This document shows, in pieces, positions 1 to 7,893 of a DNA stretch of 64,000 nt. Under the pieces are notes generated by a model. That model was not told where the DNA came from and did no database searches. It saw only the letters and a program-made list of their open reading frames with translations. The stretch spans positions 62,001 to 126,000 of the forward strand of contig CAQOGY010000002.1 of NCBI GenBank assembly GCA_948847595.1, written 5' to 3'. This DNA is from an uncultured Bacteroides sp. GTDB taxonomy: Bacteria > Bacteroidota > Bacteroidia > Bacteroidales > Bacteroidaceae. Every line of letters starts with the position of its first letter. The stretch's first letter is position 1. The position numbers and the translations under genes were made by a program.

Positions 1-729
1 TCCGGAGGCGGTCTGCCGGGTAAACTGGCCGACTGTTCGGATAAAGACCCCTCAAAATGCGAATTGTTCCTCGTCGAGGGAGACTCGGCAGGTGGTACTG
101 CCAAGCAAGGACGTAACCGTATGTTCCAGGCCATCCTTCCGCTACGCGGTAAGATTCTGAACGTCGAAAAAGCGATGTATCACAAAGCACTGGAAAGCGA
201 TGAAATCCGCAATATATATACGGCACTGGGTGTCACTATCGGAACAGAAGACGACAGCAAAGAGGCTAACATCGAAAAGCTGCGCTATCACAAGATTATC
301 ATCATGACCGATGCCGACGTCGATGGTTCTCACATCGACACACTGATCATGACATTCTTCTTCCGTTATATGCCACAGATTATTCAGAACGGTTATCTGT
401 ACATCGCTACTCCCCCACTCTACCTCTGCAAAAAGGGTAAAGTAGAAGAGTATTGCTGGACAGACGCGCAACGCCAGAAGTTTATCGATACCTATGGCGG
501 TGGTCTGGAAAATGCGGTTCATACACAGCGTTACAAAGGTTTGGGTGAAATGAACGCCCAGCAGTTGTGGGAAACAACTATGGATCCCGACAACCGTATG
601 CTGAAGCAAGTAAACATCGATAATGCCGCTGAAGCCGATTACATCTTCTCCATGCTAATGGGTGAAGACGTAGGTCCGCGCCGCGAGTTTATCGAAGAGA
701 ATGCAACATATGCGAATATCGATACATAA
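1..729 (+). CDS. gyrB: DNA gyrase subunit B, C-terminal part (partial)
   Basis: This is the 3' end of gyrB; the reading frame is open from base 1 and stops at 727-729. The visible 242 residues hold the TOPRIM domain and C-terminal tail. The PGKLADC motif is followed by EGDSAGG, whose Glu is the catalytic acid, then by TDADVDGSHI, which supplies the metal-binding Asp residues, and by QRYKGLGEMN, the gyrase/topoisomerase IV signature that contacts GyrA and DNA. GyrB is the ATPase subunit that drives negative supercoiling. ParE is the alternative, but the PGKLADC-EGDSAGG context and the tail fit GyrB better. The ATPase domain lies outside the window. A terminator follows at 777-820. Confidence 0.95.
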   Translation, partial: SGGGLPGKLADCSDKDPSKCELFLVEGDSAGGTAKQGRNRMFQAILPLRGKILNVEKAMYHKALESDEIRNIYTALGVTIGTEDDSKEANIEKLRYHKIIIMTDADVDGSHIDTLIMTFFFRYMPQIIQNGYLYIATPPLYLCKKGKVEEYCWTDAQRQKFIDTYGGGLENAVHTQRYKGLGEMNAQQLWETTMDPDNRMLKQVNIDNAAEADYIFSMLMGEDVGPRREFIEENATYANIDT

Positions 730-776
730 TTTTAATATTACGTTTTTATAAACCAACCTCACATCTTACAACGAAG

Positions 777-820
777 AAGCGTCGGCAAGCGAAGGAAAAT
801 CCTCCGTACCGGCGCTTTTC
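777..820 (+). terminator. Intrinsic terminator of gyrB
   Basis: A nine-pair stem, 777-785 with 809-817 (one G-T pair), is followed by a short T run. It lies 48 bases after the gyrB stop. Confidence 0.7.
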
Positions 821-898
821 TATGTCTTAATAAAACCTAACAGTTAAATCTTTTTCCGGTCAAAATCACTATCTTGCCGAAAATGAAGGAGGACACTT

Positions 899-1099
899 AT
901 GAAAACGACTACCCCAAATCCTGTATTTGCCAAGATCAGACTCTATCTCAGAATTCTGGCATCCTGTGTAATTGTCACTTGCCTGTTCCTGATTATTATC
1001 CATCCGGAGGCATGGATTACTCCGGCTTGCATTATCGTAGCTATGATCTGCCTGTTATTTCTTCTGATACGATCCAAACGCAAAGAGTCGAGGAAATGA
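899..1099 (+). CDS. Small two-helix membrane protein, function unknown
   Basis: A 66-residue protein that I do not recognise. After a polar N-terminus (about residues 1-18) it has two hydrophobic segments, about 19-37 and 41-58, joined by a short HPEAW turn, and ends in a basic RSKRKESRK tail that should stay in the cytoplasm. The start is supported by a strong Shine-Dalgarno, AAGGAGG, 8 bases upstream, which is rare for this genus. A longer overlapping frame from 874 is compositionally poor and starts upstream of the Shine-Dalgarno. TATCTTGC upstream near 871 is a weak match to the -7 element. Confidence 0.65.
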   Translation: MKTTTPNPVFAKIRLYLRILASCVIVTCLFLIIIHPEAWITPACIIVAMICLLFLLIRSKRKESRK

Positions 1100-1107
1100 A
1101 AGAAATA

Positions 1108-1689
1108 TCAGATCATATCATGCGCCTTTAATTCCTTCACTGCGACTTCCAGTTCCTGGTACCACTTCTCGCCGAATTTACGGATCAGAGGTTCTTTCAA
1201 GAATTGGTAGACAGCCACGTTTTCTTTTTTCCCCAGCAACACAGCCGCCTTACACACATCCCAACGATGATAGTTCACCGCCTTATAAGGTCCGTAATCT
1301 CCAATCCGAATGGGATAGAGATGGCATGATACCGGTTTGTAAAAGTCTGTCTTGCCATCCCGATAAGCCTTTTCGATGGCACAGTAACAACATCCTTTCT
1401 CGTCATAGCAAGTAAAGACGCAATCCTTATTATTAACAATAGAAGTCACCAGATCACCTTCCTGATCCGTGTATACGACTCCTTGCTTCTCAATGACAGC
1501 ACGCGCTTCCGGCGACAGTTCCTCCCATATTATCGGCAGAACCTCTTCCAGCTTTTCCACTTCATCCAATTCCACAGGTGCCCCTGCATCCCCTTCAATG
1601 CAACATTCGCCCTTGCAGGCGTCCAGATTGCAAAGGAATTTTTCCCGAAGGACATCGAAGCTCACTACTACATCTTCTATCTGAATCAT
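1108..1689 (-). CDS. DUF3109 family cysteine-rich protein
   Basis: A 193-residue soluble protein of the DUF3109 family, common in Bacteroidetes and of unknown function. It carries many cysteines in metal-site-like arrangements: CNLDACKGECC near the N-terminus, then CVFTCYDEKGCCYC and CHLYP in the middle. This resembles the Cys-rich proteins grouped with Fe-S or zinc binding, but the metal is inferred. I chose the ATG at 1689. An in-frame TTG at 1707 would extend it into the terminator of gpmI. It lies downstream of gpmI on the same strand, so it may be expressed by read-through past that terminator. Confidence 0.8.
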   Translation of the reverse strand: MIQIEDVVVSFDVLREKFLCNLDACKGECCIEGDAGAPVELDEVEKLEEVLPIIWEELSPEARAVIEKQGVVYTDQEGDLVTSIVNNKDCVFTCYDEKGCCYCAIEKAYRDGKTDFYKPVSCHLYPIRIGDYGPYKAVNYHRWDVCKAAVLLGKKENVAVYQFLKEPLIRKFGEKWYQELEVAVKELKAHDMI

Positions 1690-1705
1690 AAAACTTATGT
1701 GAGAC

Positions 1706-1731
1706 AAAAAGGGCGGAGTATCCCCCCGCCC
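1706..1731 (-). terminator. Intrinsic terminator of gpmI
   Basis: GC-only stem (GGGCGG at 1711-1716 with CCGCCC at 1726-1731), followed on the minus strand by five T. It lies 22 bases past the gpmI stop. Confidence 0.75.
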
Positions 1732-1752
1732 CTTTGGTTATAGCATTCTAAA

Positions 1753-3267
1753 TTACTTAATCAAAATCTGACCGTTCATATCAGCCGGAGCTTCCAGCCC
1801 CATGATTTTCAGGATAGTCGGAGCCACATCAGCCAGGCGACCGTCTTCTACTTTCGCAGCTTTGTTTTCTGTTACGTACACACAAGGAACCGGGTTCAGA
1901 GAGTGAGCCGTATTCGGAGTGCCGTCTTCGTTCAAGGCATGATCAGCGTTACCGTGGTCGGCGATGATGATAGCTTCGTAACCTTGTGCTTTAGCAGCTT
2001 CGATTACGTCTTTCACGCAAGCGTCTACAGCCACAACAGCCTTCTCGATTGCTTCGTAGATACCGGTATGACCAACCATGTCACCGTTAGCGAAGTTTAC
2101 CACGATGAAATCATATTTGTTTTCGTTGATAGCGTCTACCAGTTTATCCTTCACTTCGTAAGCGCTCATTTCCGGTTTCAGGTCGTAAGTGGCTACTTTC
2201 GGAGATGGAACAAGGATACGGTCTTCGTTGTCGAACGGAGTTTCACGACCGCCGTTGAAGAAGAAAGTAACGTGAGCATATTTCTCTGTTTCAGCGATAT
2301 GGAGCTGGCTCAGTCCTTTGGAAGCGATGTATTCGCCCAGTGTGTTGGCAACGTTTTCCTTGTCGAACAGGATGTGAACACCTTTGAAGGATGCATCATA
2401 CGGAGTCATGCAGTAATATTGCAGTCCCGGAATCGTATGCATACCCGCTTCCGGCATATCTTGCTGAGTCAGTACGACAGTCAGTTCTTTAGCACGGTCG
2501 TTACGGTAGTTGAAGAAGATAACGACATCACCTTCTTTGATGGTTCCGTCGCAGCTGGCGTTTACAATCGGCTTGATGAATTCGTCCGTTACACCTTCAT
2601 CGTAAGATTCCTGCATAGCCTGAACCATATCGGTAGCTTTCTTACCCTGGCCGTTTACCAGCAGGTCATAGGCTTCCTTCACACGTTCCCAACGTTTGTC
2701 ACGGTCCATAGCATAATAACGACCGATGATAGAAGCGATCTTGCCTGCCGATTTCTCGCAGTGTGCAGAAAGTTCTTCGATAAATCCCTTGCCACTCTTC
2801 GGGTCAGTGTCACGACCGTCCATGAAGCAGTGGATGAATGTATTGTCGATGCCGTATTCTTTGGAGATGTCGCAAAGTTTGAAAAGATGAACCATTGAGC
2901 TGTGTACGCCACCGTTGGAAGTCAGTCCCATGAAATGAACGCTCTTTCCGTTTTCTTTCGCGTAAGAGAAAGCAGAAACGATTTCGGGGTTCTGCAGGAT
3001 GCTGTTGTCAGCACATGCGCGGTTGATTTTCACCAAATCCTGATAAACCACACGTCCGGCACCAATGTTGAGGTGACCTACTTCCGAGTTACCCATCTGT
3101 CCGTCGGGCAAACCTACGTTCTCACCACTTGCCTGAAGTTGGGAATGAGGATAATTGTTCATCAGATAATCCCAGTAAGGAGTGGGAGTGTTGAAGATTA
3201 CGTCGTCTTTCTTTTGGTCGCCTAGTCCCCAACCATCGAGGATCATTAAAAGGGCTTTCTTACTCAT
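1753..3267 (-). CDS. gpmI: 2,3-bisphosphoglycerate-independent phosphoglycerate mutase
   Basis: Cytosolic glycolytic enzyme that interconverts 3- and 2-phosphoglycerate with two Mn ions and a phosphoserine intermediate. The 504 residues match the usual family length. ILDGWG near residue 10 gives the first metal ligand (Asp11), GQMGNSEVGHLNIGAGR holds the phosphorylated Ser61, and the C-terminal IIADHGNADHA supplies further metal-binding Asp and His. It is transcribed leftward from a promoter about 40 bases upstream and is terminated at 1706-1731. The upstream gene is divergent, so it forms its own unit, possibly with the DUF3109 gene. Confidence 0.95.
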   Translation of the reverse strand: MSKKALLMILDGWGLGDQKKDDVIFNTPTPYWDYLMNNYPHSQLQASGENVGLPDGQMGNSEVGHLNIGAGRVVYQDLVKINRACADNSILQNPEIVSAFSYAKENGKSVHFMGLTSNGGVHSSMVHLFKLCDISKEYGIDNTFIHCFMDGRDTDPKSGKGFIEELSAHCEKSAGKIASIIGRYYAMDRDKRWERVKEAYDLLVNGQGKKATDMVQAMQESYDEGVTDEFIKPIVNASCDGTIKEGDVVIFFNYRNDRAKELTVVLTQQDMPEAGMHTIPGLQYYCMTPYDASFKGVHILFDKENVANTLGEYIASKGLSQLHIAETEKYAHVTFFFNGGRETPFDNEDRILVPSPKVATYDLKPEMSAYEVKDKLVDAINENKYDFIVVNFANGDMVGHTGIYEAIEKAVVAVDACVKDVIEAAKAQGYEAIIIADHGNADHALNEDGTPNTAHSLNPVPCVYVTENKAAKVEDGRLADVAPTILKIMGLEAPADMNGQILIK

Positions 3268-3307
3268 AATATTTCAATATTTAAATTATCACTCTGATTT
3301 TCGGGTG

Positions 3308-3315
3308 CAAAGGTA
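3308..3315 (-). promoter_or_regulatory. Bacteroides -7 element of gpmI
   Basis: TACCTTTG read on the minus strand matches TAnnTTTG exactly, 41 bases before the gpmI start. A partial -33 element (GTTTAC) lies about 17 bases further upstream. Confidence 0.6.
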
Positions 3316-3441
3316 CAAAAAAGATGATTACGTAAACGTTTAATCTATGTTAAGTTAAAGGGGAAAAAGAGAGGGAGCGATGGATATTTTTCTTTCTTTG
3401 TATAGGGAACTACTAAACGCATTTATTCAAAATTTAATATT

Positions 3442-5913
3442 ATGAAAACGATTCTACTCTGCATGATGCTCATGCTGTCGGGTATGCTCACAGCACAAAC
3501 CGTCGACAATCCGCCATTCAAAGCCCGTTCGGGAAGTATTGGTAACATCACCCGTATAGAACGCACGCCCGATGGCACGCGTGTTTATATTCACGCCATC
3601 TTCCGTCCGCACTGGTGGATAAAGGAAGAAGGAGACAGTTATCTGGAAGATGCAGCCACCGGCAAGAAATATCAGTTCAAGAGTGCGGAAGGCATTGAGC
3701 TCAATAAAGAAGTGTATATGCCCGATTCGGGCGAGATGGACTATGTGCTCGTTTTCGAAGCCCTGCCGGAAGAGACGCAGGTCATCCATCTCCTCAGTCC
3801 CAGCGATACGGAAGGAAATACGTATGACATATCCTTAGTACCGTCCTCCGACAAAAACGTTTCGCCGTTGACGGCAATCAAGGGAAACTGGTTCAAGGCA
3901 GACGACTTGAACGCCTGGGAATACGGCATCTACGATTCTGTCACGATTATGGACAACCGGATATTTACCAACGAAAACATCCGCAAGAAAGGGAAGCGGG
4001 TGGAAATCACCGTCAAGGACAAGCAGAATGGAAACATACGTACCCTGCTGGTGACTCCGCAGAAAGACGGAAGCTGCCAGATACAAGTGAATGGAGAAAA
4101 GAATCAGCTGTATACCCGGCAAAGGGGAGCTACCAAGACAATCGCTGCCGACACAGGCTTTCAGCAGTTCTTCCACACAGATACCACCTGTCTGCAAGGG
4201 TACATCGACGGCTACGACCGCCGGCTGGGATTCGACACCGGACTCATCTATCTATCCAACCATATCACCCGCCAGGACTACCCGACTGTGATTCAGATAG
4301 ACGAAGACGGCAGCTTCCTGTGCAAGTTTGTCATCAAGCATCCTGTGGAACAGTCCGTTACGCTTGACAATAACTGGATTCCATTCTATATCGAGCCCGG
4401 ACAGACGCTTACCATGTATATCGACTGGGAAGCATTGCTGGCACGCAGCCGTGCACGCGACTATTATTTCCCGATCAAGAATACAGCCTACATGGGTCCG
4501 TCGGCTTCCATCTCCTATCTGCTGAAGGAATTCAAGGCGCTGATCCCCTACCGTTACGATGATTTATCCAACGCGCGCAACAAACTGACTCCCAGCCAAT
4601 ATCAGGAGCACATGAAGCCGATTGTCGCCCGATGGGAGCATACAGCCGATTCACTTATTCAGATTTGCCACCCATCGGCAAAGGCTGCCCGTCTGATCAA
4701 GAATAAGGCAGACCTGCAGGCAGGAGGCTTATTCTTCGACTTTCTGATGAGCAGAGATTATTATGCGAAGCAGGATACAGCCAACCAAGCCTTGAAAGTG
4801 AAAGAAGAAGATTCTTATTACGACTTCTTGAAGAAGATGCCGCTGAATGATGAAACAGTGCTCGCCGATGCCAATGCCAGCTCTTTTATCAACCGGTTTG
4901 AATATATGGACGCCTTCAGAACAGCCTATAATTATTATGCACCGGAGCCAAAGGATACTATCTCTTACACGTATCCGGAAGAATCGCTTCTCGCTTTCCT
5001 TAAAGAGAAAGGAGTAAAACTGAATACAGAACAGGAGGCAATCAGACTGAAACAGGAGAAACTGGCAGGAACAACCGTCAGAATCCCCTTAAAAGAACTT
5101 CAAAAAGAGAATGACAAGGTGAAAGGCTTATACGGAAAAGAAGAAAAACTGGTCCTGGAGTACATCGACAAGCAGTATAAAAACAAGCAGTCAGAGCAAG
5201 ACATGGACAGAAACTTTATCTCGATGGAACAAAAAACCAGTCATAAGAAAGACAGCATTCTTGCCCGGCTATATGATGTGCCCGATCCTTTGCTTTGGCA
5301 AATAGCCAAAGTCCGCAACCTGGGTTTCAGCCTGCAGAATATCAAGACACGTTCCATTGCCCGTGAGTATGTGGACAGTATCAAGCAAAAGCTCACTCAC
5401 CCACAATTGGCAGAAGAGGCCGAATATCTGTTCGCCAAAACGCATCCGAAGGAAAAAGTCAATTCCTATCAACTTCCGGAAGGCAAAGCCACCAACGTTT
5501 TCCGCAACATTATTAAGAATCATCCGGGAAAAGTCCTGTTCGTCGACTTCTGGGCAACGACCTGCGGACCTTGTCGCGCAGGAATAGAAGCGACGGCAGA
5601 CCTGCGCAAAAAATACAAAGATCATCCGGAGTTCGAGTTCATCTATATCACCGGACAGAAAGACTCACCAGCCGGTGCATATAAGCAATACGTGGAAAAG
5701 AATCTGAAAGGAGAAGCCAGCTATTATGTCACCGACTCAGAGTTCAATTATCTGCGCCAACTTTTCCGCTTCAACGGCATTCCGCACTATGAACTTGTGC
5801 TAAAAGACGGCAGTATCTCCAAGGAAGAACTGGGGACGCATAGAATCAGAAAGTATTTGGAGGAGCACTTCCCCGTTTCCGGGTCTGCCGGACAGGGAGA
5901 AAATGCTCAGTAA
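3442..5913 (+). CDS. Secreted thioredoxin-like (TlpA family) protein with large N-terminal region
   Basis: An 823-residue exported protein. Residues 1-18 form a signal peptide ending LTAQ. The C-terminal domain, from about residue 690, is a TlpA/ResA-type thioredoxin fold with FVDFWATTCGPC (redox pair Cys708/Cys711) and the cis-proline NGIPHYELV later in the fold. The first 690 residues include an early beta-rich region resembling the N-terminal domains of periplasmic disulfide reductases, and a long charged alpha-helical middle (about 440-690). Such chimeras are common in Bacteroidetes and are thought to act on disulfides in the periplasm; the substrate is unknown. It stands alone, divergent from gpmI, with a strong hairpin 34 bases after the stop. 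Confidence 0.8.
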   Translation: MKTILLCMMLMLSGMLTAQTVDNPPFKARSGSIGNITRIERTPDGTRVYIHAIFRPHWWIKEEGDSYLEDAATGKKYQFKSAEGIELNKEVYMPDSGEMDYVLVFEALPEETQVIHLLSPSDTEGNTYDISLVPSSDKNVSPLTAIKGNWFKADDLNAWEYGIYDSVTIMDNRIFTNENIRKKGKRVEITVKDKQNGNIRTLLVTPQKDGSCQIQVNGEKNQLYTRQRGATKTIAADTGFQQFFHTDTTCLQGYIDGYDRRLGFDTGLIYLSNHITRQDYPTVIQIDEDGSFLCKFVIKHPVEQSVTLDNNWIPFYIEPGQTLTMYIDWEALLARSRARDYYFPIKNTAYMGPSASISYLLKEFKALIPYRYDDLSNARNKLTPSQYQEHMKPIVARWEHTADSLIQICHPSAKAARLIKNKADLQAGGLFFDFLMSRDYYAKQDTANQALKVKEEDSYYDFLKKMPLNDETVLADANASSFINRFEYMDAFRTAYNYYAPEPKDTISYTYPEESLLAFLKEKGVKLNTEQEAIRLKQEKLAGTTVRIPLKELQKENDKVKGLYGKEEKLVLEYIDKQYKNKQSEQDMDRNFISMEQKTSHKKDSILARLYDVPDPLLWQIAKVRNLGFSLQNIKTRSIAREYVDSIKQKLTHPQLAEEAEYLFAKTHPKEKVNSYQLPEGKATNVFRNIIKNHPGKVLFVDFWATTCGPCRAGIEATADLRKKYKDHPEFEFIYITGQKDSPAGAYKQYVEKNLKGEASYYVTDSEFNYLRQLFRFNGIPHYELVLKDGSISKEELGTHRIRKYLEEHFPVSGSAGQGENAQ

Positions 5914-5946
5914 TCCCGGCTGAACCTAAGTGGAACACATTGATAG

Positions 5947-5989
5947 CGAAGCATCTCTTCTTCAGTTTATACTAAGAGGAGATGCTTCG
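5947..5989 (+). other. Perfect 11-bp inverted repeat after the thioredoxin gene
   Basis: CGAAGCATCTC (5947-5957) pairs perfectly with GAGATGCTTCG (5979-5989). There is no T run, so it is more likely an mRNA 3' end stabiliser or a repeat-family element than a classic terminator. The adjacent CTTCGACAAGTTCAGCATGAC resembles a widespread intergenic repeat in bacteria (from memory). Confidence 0.5.
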
Positions 5990-6087
5990 ACAAGTTCAGC
6001 ATGACAAATACTCTCTAGAAATAAATGCTTTTCTATTGTCACTTATCACCTTTCGAAGATAACAAACTGATAATAAACACACTTCGG

Positions 6088-6258
6088 GTGATAATAGCTG
6101 GTGATAATAGCTGGTGACAATAGGGTGATAATAAGGTGATAATAGCCGTAAATCATGCTTTTTATTGTCACTTTACCCCTATTTCACGACTTATTACCTG
6201 TCACTTCCTCCCCATCTTATTACCTATTACTTATTACCTGTTACTTATTACCTATCAC
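6088..6258. repeat. Degenerate short tandem repeats, GTGATAATAG and TTATTACCT types
   Basis: From 6088 to 6146 GTGATAATAG-like units recur five times at 11-13 bp. From about 6190 to 6258, TTATTACCTRTYAC-like units recur at about 14 bp. The second set is roughly the reverse complement of the first, so the transcript could fold on itself. No coding potential beyond repeat-driven frames is seen. It lies in the 875-bp non-coding stretch between the thioredoxin and corA genes. Confidence 0.6.
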
Positions 6259-6363
6259 GCCTCATCCGAGCCTTGTCCTTATACAACAAATACCATAAGC
6301 TACCAATGCTTTTAGCTCATCATGCCTTTATACTTCCATTAAGCTACCGACATCTTTACCTGT

Positions 6364-6451
6364 TCACGGCCGTGACAAGACCTGATCACATCCGTGAGCA
6401 GCCTTTACCACGACCGTGAGCAACTCTTACCACGGCCGTGAACAACTAACA
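6364..6451. repeat. Array of four palindromes at 22-bp spacing (array 1)
   Basis: Cores TCACGGCCGTGA (6364), TCACATCCGTGA (6386), CCACGACCGTGA (6408) and CCACGGCCGTGA (6430) begin exactly 22 bases apart. The 10-base spacers differ. Cores are conserved and mostly self-complementary. It lies upstream of the corA promoter. Two other arrays with the same spacing but other cores are at 21063 and 50782. Confidence 0.85.
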
Positions 6452-6470
6452 ATGTCGGCACCTTATCCCA

Positions 6471-6490
6471 ACTTTCCTTATAAGGAAAGT
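6471..6490. repeat. Perfect 20-bp palindrome
   Basis: ACTTTCCTTA is followed directly by its reverse complement, TAAGGAAAGT. It lies 154 bases upstream of the corA -7 element and could be an operator or a cruciform-prone site; there is no further evidence. Confidence 0.5.
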
Positions 6491-6643
6491 CTACTATGTA
6501 AGGAGCTAACGGGAACTTTAGCACTATCTTACAAGTGATTTTACCATAGCCAACCAATGAACTCCCCGCATGCTGAAAGACCATAAACAACAAGAAAATC
6601 TAAAAAAAGCGATGCAAAAGACGGAACCTCGGTTAATTTTCCG

Positions 6644-6651
6644 TACTTTTG
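6644..6651 (+). promoter_or_regulatory. -7 element for the corA leader
   Basis: TACTTTTG matches TAnnTTTG exactly. No clear -33 TTTG is seen. Transcription from here would give a leader of about 130 bases before corA. Confidence 0.5.
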
Positions 6652-6679
6652 TATCGCTTTTAAATTAAATCATAGAAAA

Positions 6680-6724
6680 ATGGACGATTCAAACCCGCGA
6701 ACGTGCACTTATAGTATTAATTAA
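6680..6724 (+). CDS. Possible 14-residue leader peptide of corA
   Basis: A short frame, MDDSNPRTCTYSIN, begins about 29 bases after the -7 element and ends 64 bases before corA. A small inverted repeat (CAGAG...CTCTG) lies between it and corA. No ribosome binding site is obvious. The Salmonella corA leader also has a short frame involved in control, so the arrangement is suggestive, but the sequence is not recognisably related. Confidence 0.25.
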   Translation: MDDSNPRTCTYSIN

Positions 6725-6788
6725 AGCGATCAGAGTCATTGAAAACTGATGCCTCTGCTCGTGTAAACAAACGAAAGGAGGCAATAAG

Positions 6789-7718
6789 ATGAGAACATAT
6801 CTTTATTGTGAAGCTGGCTTTGTGGAAAAACCGCAATGGCTTCCTAACTGCTGGGTAAACGTAGTATGCCCGGACAACGATGACTTTGAGTTTCTGACTA
6901 AAACCCTGAATGTACCCGAATCATTTCTAAACGATATAGCCGATACAGACGAACGTCCGCGCACCGACACGGAAGGCAACTGGCTATTGACGATTCTGCG
7001 CATCCCGATGCAAAACGGTCAGAACGAAAGTCTTCCCTTCGGTACCGTACCCATCGGCATCATCACCAACAATGAAATCATTGTATCAGTCTGCTACCAC
7101 AATACAGACCTGCTACCGGACTTCATCGAACACACCCGCCGAAAAGGAATCGAAGTCCGCAACAAACTCGATTTGATTCTCCGGCTGATTTATTCGTCTG
7201 CCGTATGGTTTCTGAAATATCTGAAACAGATAAATCTGGATATCAGCGCCGCCGAAAAGGAACTGGAACGCAGTATCCGCAACGAAGACCTGCTCCGTCT
7301 GATGAGACTGCAGAAAACACTCGTTTACTTCAACACCTCCATCCGAGGAAATGAAGTAATGATCGGAAAGCTGCAAAGTATCTTTCAGGACACCGACTTT
7401 CTGGACAAGGAACTGGTAGAAGACGTGATTATCGAGTTGAAACAGGCATTTAATACCGTAAACATCTACAGCGATATCCTCACCGGAACGATGGACGCCT
7501 TTGCCTCCATCATCTCCAACAACGTGAATGCCATCATGAAACGCATGACCAGCCTTTCCATTACGCTGATGATCCCGACATTGATAGCCAGTTTCTACGG
7601 GATGAATGTGGATATCCATCTGGAAGAGATGCCGTATGCCTTTGCACTGATTATCCTGTGCTCCGTTGTGCTGTCGACATTAGCGTTTATCGTATTTCGG
7701 AAAATCAAGTGGTTCTAA
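6789..7718 (+). CDS. corA: CorA family divalent cation transporter
   Basis: A 309-residue inner-membrane channel for Mg2+ (or related divalent cations such as Co2+). The N-terminal cytosolic domain (about 1-240) ends in a long helix that forms the stalk of the pentamer. The first C-terminal membrane helix (about 255-275) ends in the diagnostic YGMN motif near residue 271. The second membrane helix (about 283-302) is followed by a short basic tail, FRKIKWF. A strong Shine-Dalgarno, AAAGGAGG, lies 7 bases upstream. The leader has a short frame and a hairpin. It is convergent with the DUF5723 gene. Confidence 0.92.
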   Translation: MRTYLYCEAGFVEKPQWLPNCWVNVVCPDNDDFEFLTKTLNVPESFLNDIADTDERPRTDTEGNWLLTILRIPMQNGQNESLPFGTVPIGIITNNEIIVSVCYHNTDLLPDFIEHTRRKGIEVRNKLDLILRLIYSSAVWFLKYLKQINLDISAAEKELERSIRNEDLLRLMRLQKTLVYFNTSIRGNEVMIGKLQSIFQDTDFLDKELVEDVIIELKQAFNTVNIYSDILTGTMDAFASIISNNVNAIMKRMTSLSITLMIPTLIASFYGMNVDIHLEEMPYAFALIILCSVVLSTLAFIVFRKIKWF

Positions 7719-7770
7719 TTCAAGCGATTGCAATTCAAGCAGTTCTCAATTTCCCTTTACTTCAGAGACA

Positions 7771-7828
7771 TAAAAAAGCAGCCTGTCATTCTTAAGACCT
7801 GAATTCAAGGTCGGCGATGACAGGCTGC
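7771..7828 (-). terminator. Shared terminator between corA and the DUF5723 gene
   Basis: A perfect 12-pair stem (7778-7789 with 7817-7828) is followed on the minus strand by six T, ending the DUF5723 transcript. On the plus strand a T run lies about 8 bases past the stem, so it may also stop corA. Confidence 0.8.
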
Positions 7829-7893
7829 ACACAATACGTTTTTTGTTCGATAGAGAATATTAAAAAGAGAATGTTTAAGAGAGAGAAATTATT

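Noticed and set aside
1903..2898. Plus-strand frame of 331 codons opposite gpmI
   Set aside because: Antisense shadow of a well-conserved enzyme gene.
6165..6419. Open frame of 84 codons between the thioredoxin and corA genes
   Set aside because: It reads through the TTATTACC repeats and the 22-bp array; Leu/Tyr/His-rich repeats with no start signal.
6364..6451. Array considered as a CRISPR
   Set aside because: Units are 12-base palindromes with 10-base spacers and no cas genes are near; far too short for repeat-spacer units. The same applies to 21063 and 50780.
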